This document shows positions 7,858-14,885 of a stretch of DNA of 33,217 nt, in pieces. How positions within the stretch are numbered: position 1 is the stretch's first letter; every line of letters begins with the position of its first letter. The stretch is taken from the NCBI GenBank assembly GCA_938008415.1, contig CALLKI010000033.1, positions 1 through 33,217 of the forward strand, given 5' to 3'. A program made the translations under genes and the position numbers. The notes beneath the pieces are model-generated. The model made no database searches and was not told where the DNA came from. It worked only from the letters and a program-made list of their open reading frames with translations. This stretch comes from an uncultured Luteimonas sp. (GTDB taxonomy: Bacteria; Pseudomonadota; Gammaproteobacteria; Xanthomonadales; Xanthomonadaceae).

Positions 7858-8418
7858 TCAGGCGTTGCCCGCGGTCCCGCTGCTGGCCAGGTCGCCGTCG
7901 CCGGAGCCCTGCTGCTGTTGCTGCTCCTGCTGCATCTGCAGCTGGCGCTGGCGCAGGGATTCGGCGTAGAGCGCGTCGAAGTTGATCGGCTGCAGCAGGA
8001 ACGGCGCGAAGCCGCCGGCCTGGATCAGCTCGGAGATCAGCTGGCGCGCATACGGGTACAGCACGTTCGGGCACTGGGTGCCGAGCAGGGCGTCGGCGAC
8101 CTGCGGCTCCAGGCCGGCCAGGCGGAACACGCCCGCCTGCTGCACTTCCGTCACCCACACGGCATTGTTCTCGCCCTCGCCCACGGAGCAGGTCAGGGTG
8201 ATGCCGAGCACCACCTCGAAGGTGGTCTCGCCCAGGCGCTGGACGCGCTGGTTGAGGTTCATGTTGATCTGCGGCTGGCCCTGTTCATTGAAGACGAACG
8301 GCGCCTTGGGCGACTCGAACGAGACGTCCTTGACGTAGATCTTCTCGACCGTGAACACGGGGGGCTGCTGGGGGGTGCCTTCCGGCGTGGCGGCGCCGTT
8401 GGGGGCTTGCTCGGACAT
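7858..8418 (-). CDS. secB: Protein-export chaperone SecB
   Basis: A 186-residue tetrameric chaperone that keeps preproteins unfolded and hands them to SecA. Recognisable stretches are FTVEKIYVKDVSFESP (35-50) and CPNVLYPYARQLISELIQAGGF, the most conserved block, followed by LLQPINFDALYAE. The C-terminus is Gln-rich and longer than the E. coli protein, which is common in this group. The start at 8418 (MSEQ) has a GGAG ribosome-binding site; a longer upstream frame is unlikely. gpsA follows within 7 nt. An ATTATG at 8457-8462 (CATAAT on this strand) may be the -10 box, without a clear -35. Confidence 0.97.
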   Translation of the reverse strand: MSEQAPNGAATPEGTPQQPPVFTVEKIYVKDVSFESPKAPFVFNEQGQPQINMNLNQRVQRLGETTFEVVLGITLTCSVGEGENNAVWVTEVQQAGVFRLAGLEPQVADALLGTQCPNVLYPYARQLISELIQAGGFAPFLLQPINFDALYAESLRQRQLQMQQEQQQQQGSGDGDLASSGTAGNA

Positions 8419-8475
8419 CTGGCTACTCCGGGGAGTGATAGGGGGTGAAGTCGGCAATTATGACATCCCGGGGGC

Positions 8476-8913
8476 TCAGCCCCGGCCCCTGACCAGCGGC
8501 AGGTCGGCCTGCTGCCAGCCGGCGATGCCGCCGTCGAGCACGTAGACGCGCTCGAAGCCGGCCTTCTTCAGGCGCCGGGCGGCCTCGGACGCGGTGATGC
8601 CGGTCTTGCAGACCAGCACCACCGGCAGGCCCTTGGCAGGCGCCAGATGCCGGTTCTCGGGGTCGAACTGGCTCATCTGCACGTTCTTCGAGCCGGGGAT
8701 GTGGCCCTTGTCGAAGTCGGCGATGGGGCGCAGGTCCACCACCAGGGCGTTCTCGCGGTTCATCAGCAGGGTCAGCTCGGCCGGGCGCAGTGCCTTGAAG
8801 CCGCGGAACAGGCGGGCAAGCTCGGTGTAGACGATGGCCGCGGTGATGCCCGCGAGGGCCAGCGAGAGCATGGGGTGTCGGCCGAGGAAGGCCAGCAGTT
8901 CTTCGAGATTCAC
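8476..8913 (-). CDS. Membrane-anchored rhodanese-domain protein (YibN-like)
   Basis: About 145 residues: one N-terminal membrane helix (about 13-29, PMLSLALAGITAAIVY), then a single rhodanese domain with VVDLRPIADFDKGHIPGS and the active-site loop VCKTG carrying Cys102. It probably handles persulfide sulfur at the inner membrane; the exact substrate is unknown. It resembles E. coli YibN, also upstream of secB. I chose the GTG at 8913 (VNLEELLAFLGRHP) from family resemblance; a GTG at 8952 would add 13 residues, and neither has a good ribosome-binding site. In E. coli grxC lies between yibN and secB; here there is only a 57-bp gap. Confidence 0.85.
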   Translation of the reverse strand: MNLEELLAFLGRHPMLSLALAGITAAIVYTELARLFRGFKALRPAELTLLMNRENALVVDLRPIADFDKGHIPGSKNVQMSQFDPENRHLAPAKGLPVVLVCKTGITASEAARRLKKAGFERVYVLDGGIAGWQQADLPLVRGRG

Positions 8914-8967
8914 GGCAATTGCGGGTTCAACGGCGGGCGGGGATTGTCGCACAGCCCGCGGGCGGGC

Positions 8968-9393
8968 TCATTCGCCCGCCCAGAAGTCCGGCAGGCCGCT
9001 GATCAGCCACCAGCGCCCGGCCTGCGCGTCGTAGCGCCAGCGCTCGGTGTAACGGGTGGTGCGCTCGGCCATGGTGTGGCGGTTGATCACGCCGATCTCG
9101 ACCACGCGCACGGCCTCGGTTTCGCCGGCGCGCGAGGACAGCTCGCGGTACTGGGACACCTGCACCTGCCGGTAGCGCTCCAGCTCCAGGGCGGAGACCG
9201 GCCGTGCGGCCCGGACCCCGGGATCCACCAAGGCGAGCGCGCCCTCGAAATCGCTCCAGCGGATCGCGGCCGACCAGGCATGCTGCGCCTGCTCCAGTGC
9301 GGACAATTGCCTGTTGCCGGCGCAGCCGGCCAGCACCGCCAGTGTCAGCGCCAGCAGCCAGGCCGGCCAGCGGAAGATCGGGCGTATGCGCAT
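8968..9393 (-). CDS. Small lipoprotein of unknown function
   Basis: A 141-residue protein with a type II signal peptide and lipobox LAGC, so Cys24 should be lipidated. The mature part includes an amphipathic region (SALEQAQHAWSAAIRWSDFEGALALVDP) and a C-terminal strand-rich part (RYTERWRYDAQAGRWWLISGLPDFW). That layout recalls NTF2-like or DUF4440-like folds, but I cannot assign a family with certainty. The ATG at 9393 has GGAG at good spacing. It lies 31 nt after the EEP-family gene and probably belongs to the same transcript. Confidence 0.75.
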   Translation of the reverse strand: MRIRPIFRWPAWLLALTLAVLAGCAGNRQLSALEQAQHAWSAAIRWSDFEGALALVDPGVRAARPVSALELERYRQVQVSQYRELSSRAGETEAVRVVEIGVINRHTMAERTTRYTERWRYDAQAGRWWLISGLPDFWAGE

Positions 9394-9424
9394 GTCCAGC
9401 TCCGTGGTCCCGGGGGAAGCCATC

Positions 9425-10198
9425 CTAGGCCTGCCCGGGCTGGCGTACCAGCGCCTCGTCCGGCACCTCGAGCACGGCCGAGAGCGCGAGGTGGTCGGAG
9501 CGGGCCGCCGGCAGCGCGCGCATGCCCTCGCAGCGCAGCGCCGAAGTGGTCAGGATGTGGTCGATCGCGCGCTGCGGCCTCCAGCTGGGGAAGGTGTGTG
9601 GCGGGCACGCCGGGGGCTGCAGCCGGGTCCCGCGGTAGAGGATCTCCATCTCCGGCTGGTCGTGCCGGCAGTTGAAGTCGCCCATCAGCACCGCGTGCGG
9701 ATGGTCGTGCAGCAGCTCGGCGATGAAGGCCAGCTGCGAGCGACGCGACTGCGCGCCCAGGGACAGGTGCGCGACCGCCACGGTCAGGCCGGCGCCACCC
9801 TCGCCGAAGCGGGCGACCAGCACGCCGCGCCCGGGGATCCGCCCCGGCAGCGGGTGCTCGATGACCTCGACCGGCTGGATTTTGCTCAGCAGGGCGTTGG
9901 CGCTGGAGGCCAGGGTGCCGACGCGGCGGTTGGGCTGGTGGGCCCAGAAGTCGAAGCCGCCGCGCTCGGCCAGGTAGTGGGTCTGGTTGGTGAAGCCGGA
10001 CCGCCAGCTGCCGGGGTCGCTTTCCTGCAGGCCGACGATGTCGTGCTCGCGCGCCAGCCGCGCGATCGCGTCGAGCGCGTCGCGCTTGCCCCCGGCCGGC
10101 AGCACGTGCGACCAGCTGCGGGTGGCATAGTCGCTGTAGCGGCGTGTGCTGGTGCCGGCCTGGATGTTCGCACTCAACAGCTTCAGCCGGGTCGGCAT
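9425..10198 (-). CDS. Endonuclease/exonuclease/phosphatase-family protein
   Basis: A 257-residue protein of the metal-dependent EEP superfamily. The ordered motifs are visible: LSANIQAGT near the N-terminus, the metal-binding Glu in VGLQESD, VAHLSLGAQ with its His, the MGDFNC motif, and the C-terminal RSDHLALSA with the catalytic Asp-His. Members hydrolyse phosphodiester or phosphomonoester bonds in nucleic acids, lipids or small molecules; the substrate is not predictable here. There is no signal peptide. The ATG at 10198 opens directly into the conserved first strand. It lies 16 nt downstream of the DsbA-type lipoprotein gene. Confidence 0.85.
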   Translation of the reverse strand: MPTRLKLLSANIQAGTSTRRYSDYATRSWSHVLPAGGKRDALDAIARLAREHDIVGLQESDPGSWRSGFTNQTHYLAERGGFDFWAHQPNRRVGTLASSANALLSKIQPVEVIEHPLPGRIPGRGVLVARFGEGGAGLTVAVAHLSLGAQSRRSQLAFIAELLHDHPHAVLMGDFNCRHDQPEMEILYRGTRLQPPACPPHTFPSWRPQRAIDHILTTSALRCEGMRALPAARSDHLALSAVLEVPDEALVRQPGQA

Positions 10199-10214
10199 GC
10201 CTGCAACCGCGGGA

Positions 10215-11051
10215 TCACCGCGCCGCGGCCTCGCGTTCGTGCGCGACCAGGCGATCGGCGATCTGCAGCTGGTTCTCGTGGCTGGTGCCGATCACGCGGT
10301 AACGGCCGTTGACCACCAGGGTGGGCGTGGCCTCCACGCCGCTGCGGACCGCGAACTGGCGGGCGCGGCCGATGTTGGCGTTCACCGCGAAGCTGCCCAT
10401 CGTGCTGAGCGCCTGGTCGGCGGAGACGCCGAACCTGGCCAGAAACGCCGCCAGGTCCTGCGCGCTGGCGTTGGGACGCAGGCTGCGCTCGATGTGGATG
10501 GCACGGAACAGCGCGTCGTGGACCTTGTCGGCCAGGCCCATCGCGGCGGCGGCGTAGAACGCGCGCGGATAGTTGTCCTGCGGGTTGAACACCGCTGGCA
10601 CGTAGGTGAAGCGCACGTCGGCCGGCTGCCGCGCCTTCCATGCCTTCACCAGCGGGTCGAACTGGGCGCAATGGCCGCACCAGTAGGCGAAGACCTCGGC
10701 GACCTCGATGCCGTTGCCGGTGGTGAACGGCTGGCCGTTCGGGATGATCTCGTAGTCGCGGCCACGGACCAGGCCCGGGACCTCGGTCGGCGGCGGGAGC
10801 GCCGTGGCCGGCGCGGGGGCGCTGCTGCTGTCCGCAGGGGCTTCCTGGCCGGCGGCGGGCGCCTCCGGCGCGGCTTCCCCGGGCGCGCCGGGAGTCCCGG
10901 CCGGAGTGGTTTCGCCGGCGGCATCGCCGGCCGGGACGTCGGCGCCAGGCGCGGGCACGGCCGGCTCGGCCGGGGCTTCAGGTGCCTGCTTGCCGCAGGC
11001 GGCCAGCAGCAGGGACAGCAGTACGGGGATCAGGGCGTGGCGCAGGGGCAT
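10215..11051 (-). CDS. DsbA-type thiol:disulfide oxidoreductase, lipoprotein form
   Basis: A 278-residue protein with a lipobox (LLLAAC, Cys19), a disordered Ala/Pro/Glu-rich linker (about 21-90), and a DsbA-like thioredoxin domain with active site WCGHC (Cys125/Cys128) and the cis-proline loop EATPTLVVNG. The linker would hold the catalytic domain away from the membrane. It probably introduces or shuffles disulfides in exported proteins. It lies directly downstream of a second, soluble DsbA-type gene of similar active site (11113-11754), suggesting a tandem duplication followed by lipidation and linker gain. Confidence 0.9.
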   Translation of the reverse strand: MPLRHALIPVLLSLLLAACGKQAPEAPAEPAVPAPGADVPAGDAAGETTPAGTPGAPGEAAPEAPAAGQEAPADSSSAPAPATALPPPTEVPGLVRGRDYEIIPNGQPFTTGNGIEVAEVFAYWCGHCAQFDPLVKAWKARQPADVRFTYVPAVFNPQDNYPRAFYAAAAMGLADKVHDALFRAIHIERSLRPNASAQDLAAFLARFGVSADQALSTMGSFAVNANIGRARQFAVRSGVEATPTLVVNGRYRVIGTSHENQLQIADRLVAHEREAAAR

Positions 11052-11112
11052 GCGGTTGGTCCTGTGCGAATGGGGAAAGCGGATGGGGCAAGGATAGCGG
11101 GCGCGGCATGAA

Positions 11113-11754
11113 TCAATGGCCGGCCCGTTCGCGCGCGATCAGCTCGTCGGCGATGCGCAGGGTCTCGGCGAAGGTGCGGCCCTGCACCCGGTACCTGCCG
11201 TTGATCACCAGCGTCGGCGTGCCGAACACGCCGTTGCGCACGGCGAATTCGCGCGCGTGGGCCATCCGCCGGTCGGTCTCGGGGCTGGTCATCGCGGCCA
11301 GGAAGCGCTCGCGGTCGGCGCCGAGCCCGGCGGCGAACGTCGCCATTTCGACGTGGGTGGCGCCGCGCGGCGGCAGGGCCTGGGTGCGGTGGATCGCGGC
11401 GAAGGTCTCGTGGTGGGTCCGCTTCAGCAGGCCCAGCGCCTCGGCGGCGAAATAGCTGCGGGCGTAGGCGTCGTTCGGGTCGAACGCGGCGGGCAGGTAG
11501 GCGAAGCGCACATCCGCCGGCAGCCTGCGCAGCCACTCGTCCACCAGCGGCTGGAAGTTGTTGCAGTGCCCGCAGGTGTAGGCGAAGACCTCGACCACCT
11601 CGATCTTCCCGTCGGGCGGCGCCAGCCGCATGCCATCCGCGATGACTTCGTAGCCATCGCCCGGGCCGTGGTCGTGGCCGTGGTGCTGCGCGGTGGCCAC
11701 GCCCGGCAGGAGCAGGAACAGCGCGAACAGGAGCGCGGTCAGGCGTGTGTTCAT
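11113..11754 (-). CDS. dsbA: Periplasmic thiol:disulfide interchange protein DsbA
   Basis: A 213-residue periplasmic DsbA with a cleavable signal peptide (to about VATAQ). The thioredoxin domain carries CGHC (Cys61/Cys64) and the cis-Pro loop FGTPTLVINGRYR. The predicted mature N-terminus begins with a His-rich patch, HHGHDHG (24-30), which could bind Cu or Zn; this is an inference. The ATG at 11754 begins the leader, with no strong ribosome-binding site. A strong terminator separates it from cytochrome c4 upstream, so it needs its own promoter or read-through. Confidence 0.9.
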   Translation of the reverse strand: MNTRLTALLFALFLLLPGVATAQHHGHDHGPGDGYEVIADGMRLAPPDGKIEVVEVFAYTCGHCNNFQPLVDEWLRRLPADVRFAYLPAAFDPNDAYARSYFAAEALGLLKRTHHETFAAIHRTQALPPRGATHVEMATFAAGLGADRERFLAAMTSPETDRRMAHAREFAVRNGVFGTPTLVINGRYRVQGRTFAETLRIADELIARERAGH

Positions 11755-11770
11755 CGGCGTTGTGTCGGGG

Positions 11771-11810
11771 AAAAAAGAAAACGCCGGCGCAGGATGGCCA
11801 CGCCGGCGTT
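11771..11810 (-). terminator. Strong intrinsic terminator after cytochrome c4
   Basis: On the minus strand AACGCCGGCG pairs perfectly with CGCCGGCGTT (10 bp, 11-nt loop) and runs into TTTCTTTTTT. This is the most classical terminator in the window. It lies 48 nt after the cytochrome stop and 16 nt before the dsbA start. Confidence 0.92.
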
Positions 11811-11858
11811 CTGGTTCAAGGGTTCCGGCCGGAGGGCCGGGCCGCGTCAGGCATCCTG

Positions 11859-12701
11859 TCAGGGCGCCGCGGCCTCCGCGGGCGCGGCATCCTGCGCGGA
11901 CGACGCCTTCGCCGCGGCCTCGATCGCGGCCCGGGTCTTCGCGTCCGGACGCGGATGCAGGCCCTGCATGTAGCTGGCCAGCGCCTGGATCTCCTCGTCG
12001 GTCAGGTTCCGGGCCACTTCGGCCATGATGTCGAACAGGTGGCGGTCCTGCTCCTGGGTGGTGCCGGCGCGGTACTCCTGCAGGCGGCGCGCGGTGTACC
12101 AGGACTGCTGGCCGGCCACGTGCGGGTAGGCCGGGCCCGGGTTGCCCTGGCCGGCGGGGCCGTGGCAGGCCAGGCAGGCCGGGATGCCGCGGGAGGCGTC
12201 GCCGCCGCGGAAGAGCTTCTGGCCGATCTCGTAGAACTTCATGCCCGCGTACGGGCCCTCGGTGACCTCGGCATCGTCGGCCAGGCCGGCGCCGGAGGTC
12301 TGCGAGGCGAAGTGGGCACCCAGGTCGCGCATGTCCTGCGCGCTCAGCGGCTCGGCGTACGGGGCCATGATCGCGTTCTGGCGCTGGCCGCTCTTGAACA
12401 GCGCGAGCTGGCGGGCGATGTAGCGCTCGCTCTGGCCGGCGATGCGCGGGTACAGGCTGGGGTCGGCCTCGGCGTTGCCGTCCAGGCCGTGGCAGGCGGC
12501 GCAGGCGCCGGCCAGGGTCGCGCCCCGCTGCGGGTCGCCGGGCCGGGCCTGCTCGACGGCCGCGAGGATGTCCGCATCCAGCGGCGCGGCGTCGACCGGC
12601 GGATTGTCCTGCAGGGGTTCGACCGTGGTCTGGGCGAAGGCAACCGCGCCGGCCACGAGGGCGGCGAAACCGGCAAAGGCGTAAGCGCGAACGTGGCGCA
12701 T
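11859..12701 (-). CDS. Dihaem cytochrome c4
   Basis: A 280-residue periplasmic cytochrome with a signal peptide (to about AVAFAQ) and two haem c sites, CAACH (67-71) and CLACH (176-180), in two similar halves. Each half has the YPRIAGQ / YPHVAGQ block typical of cytochrome c4 and a later Met (candidates Met112 and Met226) as axial ligand. It carries electrons towards terminal oxidases. The C-terminus is Ala-rich. The ATG at 12701 has GGAG upstream. It is divergent from engB, a common arrangement in gammaproteobacteria. A promoter with an embedded operator-like repeat lies at 12760-12788. Confidence 0.93.
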   Translation of the reverse strand: MRHVRAYAFAGFAALVAGAVAFAQTTVEPLQDNPPVDAAPLDADILAAVEQARPGDPQRGATLAGACAACHGLDGNAEADPSLYPRIAGQSERYIARQLALFKSGQRQNAIMAPYAEPLSAQDMRDLGAHFASQTSGAGLADDAEVTEGPYAGMKFYEIGQKLFRGGDASRGIPACLACHGPAGQGNPGPAYPHVAGQQSWYTARRLQEYRAGTTQEQDRHLFDIMAEVARNLTDEEIQALASYMQGLHPRPDAKTRAAIEAAAKASSAQDAAPAEAAAP

Positions 12702-12759
12702 CTGCTTTGGCTCCGTGAATCTGGTGCGCGGCACGCCGGAAGCGGCCGCAAGGCCCGGA

Positions 12760-12788
12760 ATTATCGTTTCCGTCCCGGAAACGGTCAA
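12760..12788 (-). promoter_or_regulatory. Cytochrome c4 promoter with an inverted repeat in the spacer
   Basis: On the minus strand TTGACC (12788-12783, 5 of 6) and GATAAT (12765-12760, 5 of 6) are 17 bp apart. A perfect inverted repeat, CGTTTCC-N5-GGAAACG (12765-12783), fills the spacer and touches both boxes, a classic place for a repressor or redox regulator. Expected leader length to the ATG is about 50 nt. The bound protein is unknown. Confidence 0.6.
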
Positions 12789-12850
12789 ACCGCCGCGGGC
12801 GGCGCCCCGGGTGTGGGAAGCTATCCGCCCTTGCCCGCCCCCGGGAAGCC

Positions 12851-13453
12851 ATGAGCAATCCCCTCGAACGCGCCCGCTACCTGCTGGCCGCCCACACCGT
12901 GAAGCAGCTGCCGCCCGACGATGGCGCGGAAGTCGCCTTCGCCGGCCGCTCCAACGCCGGCAAGTCCAGCGCGCTCAACGCGTTGTGCCGGCAGAACGCG
13001 CTCGCGCGCGTGTCCAAGACCCCGGGGCGCACCCAGCAGCTGGTGTACTTCGAACTGCCCCAGTTCCCGGGCCGCTACCTCGTGGACCTGCCGGGCTACG
13101 GCTACGCGAAGGTGCCGCAGGCGCTGCAGGCGCACTGGCAGTCCTTCATCGACGGCTATTTCCGCAACCGGGCCTCGTTGCGCGGGCTGGTGGTGGTGAT
13201 GGACATCCGCCACCCGCTGAAGGACTACGACCGGCAGATGCTCGACTACGCCGTGCGCCGTGGCCTGCCCGCGCACGTCCTGCTGACCAAGGCCGACAAG
13301 CTCTCGCGCGGGGCCGCGACAGCCGCGGTGCTGGCGGTCCGCCGGGAGCTGGAGTCTTCCGGTGGCGGGATCGGGGTGCAGGCGTTCTCGGCCGAGTCGA
13401 AGCTCGGGGTGGAGGAGGCCCGCGCCGTGGTCGCCGGCTGGCTCGGGCTGTAG
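12851..13453 (+). CDS. engB: Ribosome biogenesis GTPase YihA/YsxC
   Basis: A 200-residue TRAFAC GTPase needed for assembly of the large ribosomal subunit. All G motifs are present: G1 GRSNAGKSS (32-40), G2 in KTPGRTQ (57-62), G3 DLPGYG (79-84), G4 TKAD (146-149) and G5-like SAESK (180-184). Length is normal. The ATG at 12851 follows GGAAG at suitable spacing. It is divergent from cytochrome c4 across 149 bp. The adjacent exported protein 75 bp downstream is unlikely to be functionally related. Confidence 0.97.
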   Translation: MSNPLERARYLLAAHTVKQLPPDDGAEVAFAGRSNAGKSSALNALCRQNALARVSKTPGRTQQLVYFELPQFPGRYLVDLPGYGYAKVPQALQAHWQSFIDGYFRNRASLRGLVVVMDIRHPLKDYDRQMLDYAVRRGLPAHVLLTKADKLSRGAATAAVLAVRRELESSGGGIGVQAFSAESKLGVEEARAVVAGWLGL

Positions 13454-13527
13454 GTGGCAGTTCCCGGCCGGTTCCTGCGTATGCCCGCATGGAAGGCGGC
13501 ATCCCGCTGCCGGAACAGGTGGAACCC

Positions 13528-14103
13528 ATGGACAAGCGGATCGTGGCCGGCCTGGCCCTCCTGCTCGCGACCGGCACCGCGGGCGCGGTGCATCCCCGTC
13601 TGGCCGCCGAACAGCCCGGCATCAATGCCTCGTCCACCCTCGCGCTGGGCGGGGCCTCGTCGCAGCAGCTGGCCCAGACATTCACCCTCTCGACCACGGG
13701 CTACCTCAGCCACGTGATGGTGCCGGTCACCTGCCAGCCGACGGCCGGCGTGCGGGTCACCATCGAAAAGGTCGACAAGTCCGGCGCGCCCAACGGCAGC
13801 GTGCTGGCGTACGAGGAACTGCCGGGCACGCTGTTCACTTCGGTTCCCCTGCCGGCGGTGGGCATGCGCATGGTCGAGTTCACGCATCCGCCCCTGCTCG
13901 GGACGGGCACCTACGCGGTGGTCCTGAGGATCAAGGGCAAGGGCAGTTGCGGGGTCTATGCCGGGCCGGACGGCGACACCTACGCCGCCGGCAAGGCCTG
14001 GTACATCGCCGCGCCCAATCCGCCCGTCTGGGTCGAACTGGGTGGCAGCGGCGGGACGGGCGTGCGCGACCTGGCGTTCCAGGTCTACGTGCGGCCGCTG
14101 TAA
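13528..14103 (+). CDS. Exported protein with a jelly-roll-like (choice-of-anchor type) domain
   Basis: A 191-residue protein with a signal peptide (MDKRIVAGLALLLATGTAGA). The rest reads as one beta-sandwich module: AQTFTLSTTGYLSHVMVPV, VRVTIEKVD..APNGSVLAYEEL, and TGTYAVVLRIKGKG, ending in DLAFQVYVRPL. This pattern recalls the repeated jelly-roll modules of secreted proteins that start with AQTF and end with DLAF-like strands. Binding partner and role are unknown. Two Cys (in VTCQP and GSCGV) could form a disulfide. The ATG at 13528 has AGGTGG upstream; an in-frame ATG at 13489 would add 13 residues before the leader. It abuts the VIT gene stop with no spacer. Confidence 0.75.
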   Translation: MDKRIVAGLALLLATGTAGAVHPRLAAEQPGINASSTLALGGASSQQLAQTFTLSTTGYLSHVMVPVTCQPTAGVRVTIEKVDKSGAPNGSVLAYEELPGTLFTSVPLPAVGMRMVEFTHPPLLGTGTYAVVLRIKGKGSCGVYAGPDGDTYAAGKAWYIAAPNPPVWVELGGSGGTGVRDLAFQVYVRPL

Positions 14104-14112
14104 TCAGGCGGC
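14094..14112. terminator. Hairpin containing two convergent stop codons
   Basis: GCCGCTG-TAAT-CAG-(G)-CGGC pairs as 3+4 bp with one bulged G. The loop and inner stem include the TAA of the exported protein gene and the stop of the VIT gene, which abut with 0 bp between them. There is no T-run. Confidence 0.35.
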
Positions 14113-14799
14113 GACGTCGAACAGGCGGCCGACCGCCGACGCGGCCACCATCGCCAGCACGCCCCAGAACCCGACGCGCAGCGCGCCGCGCAGCACCGGC
14201 GCGCCGCCCAGTTTTGCCGCCGCAGCGCCCGAGATCAGCAGCCCGGCCACCGTGGCCGCGGAAACCACCACCTCCACGTACGCGCGCGGGGCCAGCAGCG
14301 CCGCGAGCACCGGCAGGGCGGCGCCGGCACAGAAGGCGGCGGCGGAGGACATCGCCGCCTGCACCGGCCGTGCCCGCAGTTCCTCGGTGATCCCGAGTTC
14401 GTCGCGGGCATGGGCGGCGAGCGCGTCGTGGCGGGTGAGCTGCTCGGCGACGGTCCGCGCCAGTTCCGGTTCCAGGCCGCGCTGGCGGTAGATCGCGGCC
14501 AGTTCCTCCAGCTCGGCCTGGGGATCCTCGCGCAGTTCGCGGCGCTCGATGTCGAGGTCGGCGGCCTCGGTGTCGGCCTGCGACTTCACCGAGACGTACT
14601 CGCCGGCGGCCATCGAGAAGGCGCCGGCCACGGTCGCGGCCACGCCGGTGGCCAGGACGGTCTCGTGGCTCGCGCTGGCGGCCGCGATGCCGACGACCAC
14701 GCCGGCGACCGAGACGATGCCGTCGTTGGCACCGAGCACCGCGGCGCGCAGCCAGCCGGCGCGGTGGCTGCGGTGGAGTCCGGGGTTGCGGCTGGCCAT
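14104..14799 (-). CDS. VIT1/CCC1-family membrane transporter
   Basis: A 231-residue inner membrane protein of the VIT family, whose members move Fe2+ or Mn2+. GWLRAAVLGANDGIVSVAG near the N-terminus and FSMAAGEYVSVKSQ are family hallmarks. A charged cytoplasmic helix pair (about 80-140, rich in Glu and Arg) separates two N-terminal helices from three C-terminal ones, matching the metal-binding hairpin of plant VIT1. The ATG at 14799 has a clear AGGAG. It lies 86 bp downstream of the GH13 gene on the same strand, with a strong inverted repeat in between. Confidence 0.9.
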   Translation of the reverse strand: MASRNPGLHRSHRAGWLRAAVLGANDGIVSVAGVVVGIAAASASHETVLATGVAATVAGAFSMAAGEYVSVKSQADTEAADLDIERRELREDPQAELEELAAIYRQRGLEPELARTVAEQLTRHDALAAHARDELGITEELRARPVQAAMSSAAAFCAGAALPVLAALLAPRAYVEVVVSAATVAGLLISGAAAAKLGGAPVLRGALRVGFWGVLAMVAASAVGRLFDVAA

Positions 14800-14812
14800 G
14801 CGTGTTCTCCTG

Positions 14813-14844
14813 CCGGGACCGGGTACATTCTGGAACGGTCCCGG
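14813..14844. promoter_or_regulatory. 9-bp inverted repeat between the GH13 and VIT genes
   Basis: CCGGGACCG (14813-14821) and CGGTCCCGG (14836-14844) are perfect complements with a 14-nt spacer. It lies 41 nt after the GH13 stop and ends 13 nt before the VIT start, next to the VIT ribosome-binding site. It may terminate the GH13 transcript (no T-run), bind a metal regulator, or form a leader hairpin. Confidence 0.4.
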
Positions 14845-14885
14845 GCGCGATGGCGAAATGCGAACCAGCCGCGTCCGCGCGGGGC

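Noticed and set aside
11113..12858. One continuous minus-strand frame of 581 codons spanning engB's upstream region, cytochrome c4 and dsbA.
   Set aside because: Only the last 213 codons (dsbA) are real. The rest lies over the cytochrome c4 gene in another frame and crosses its intrinsic terminator.
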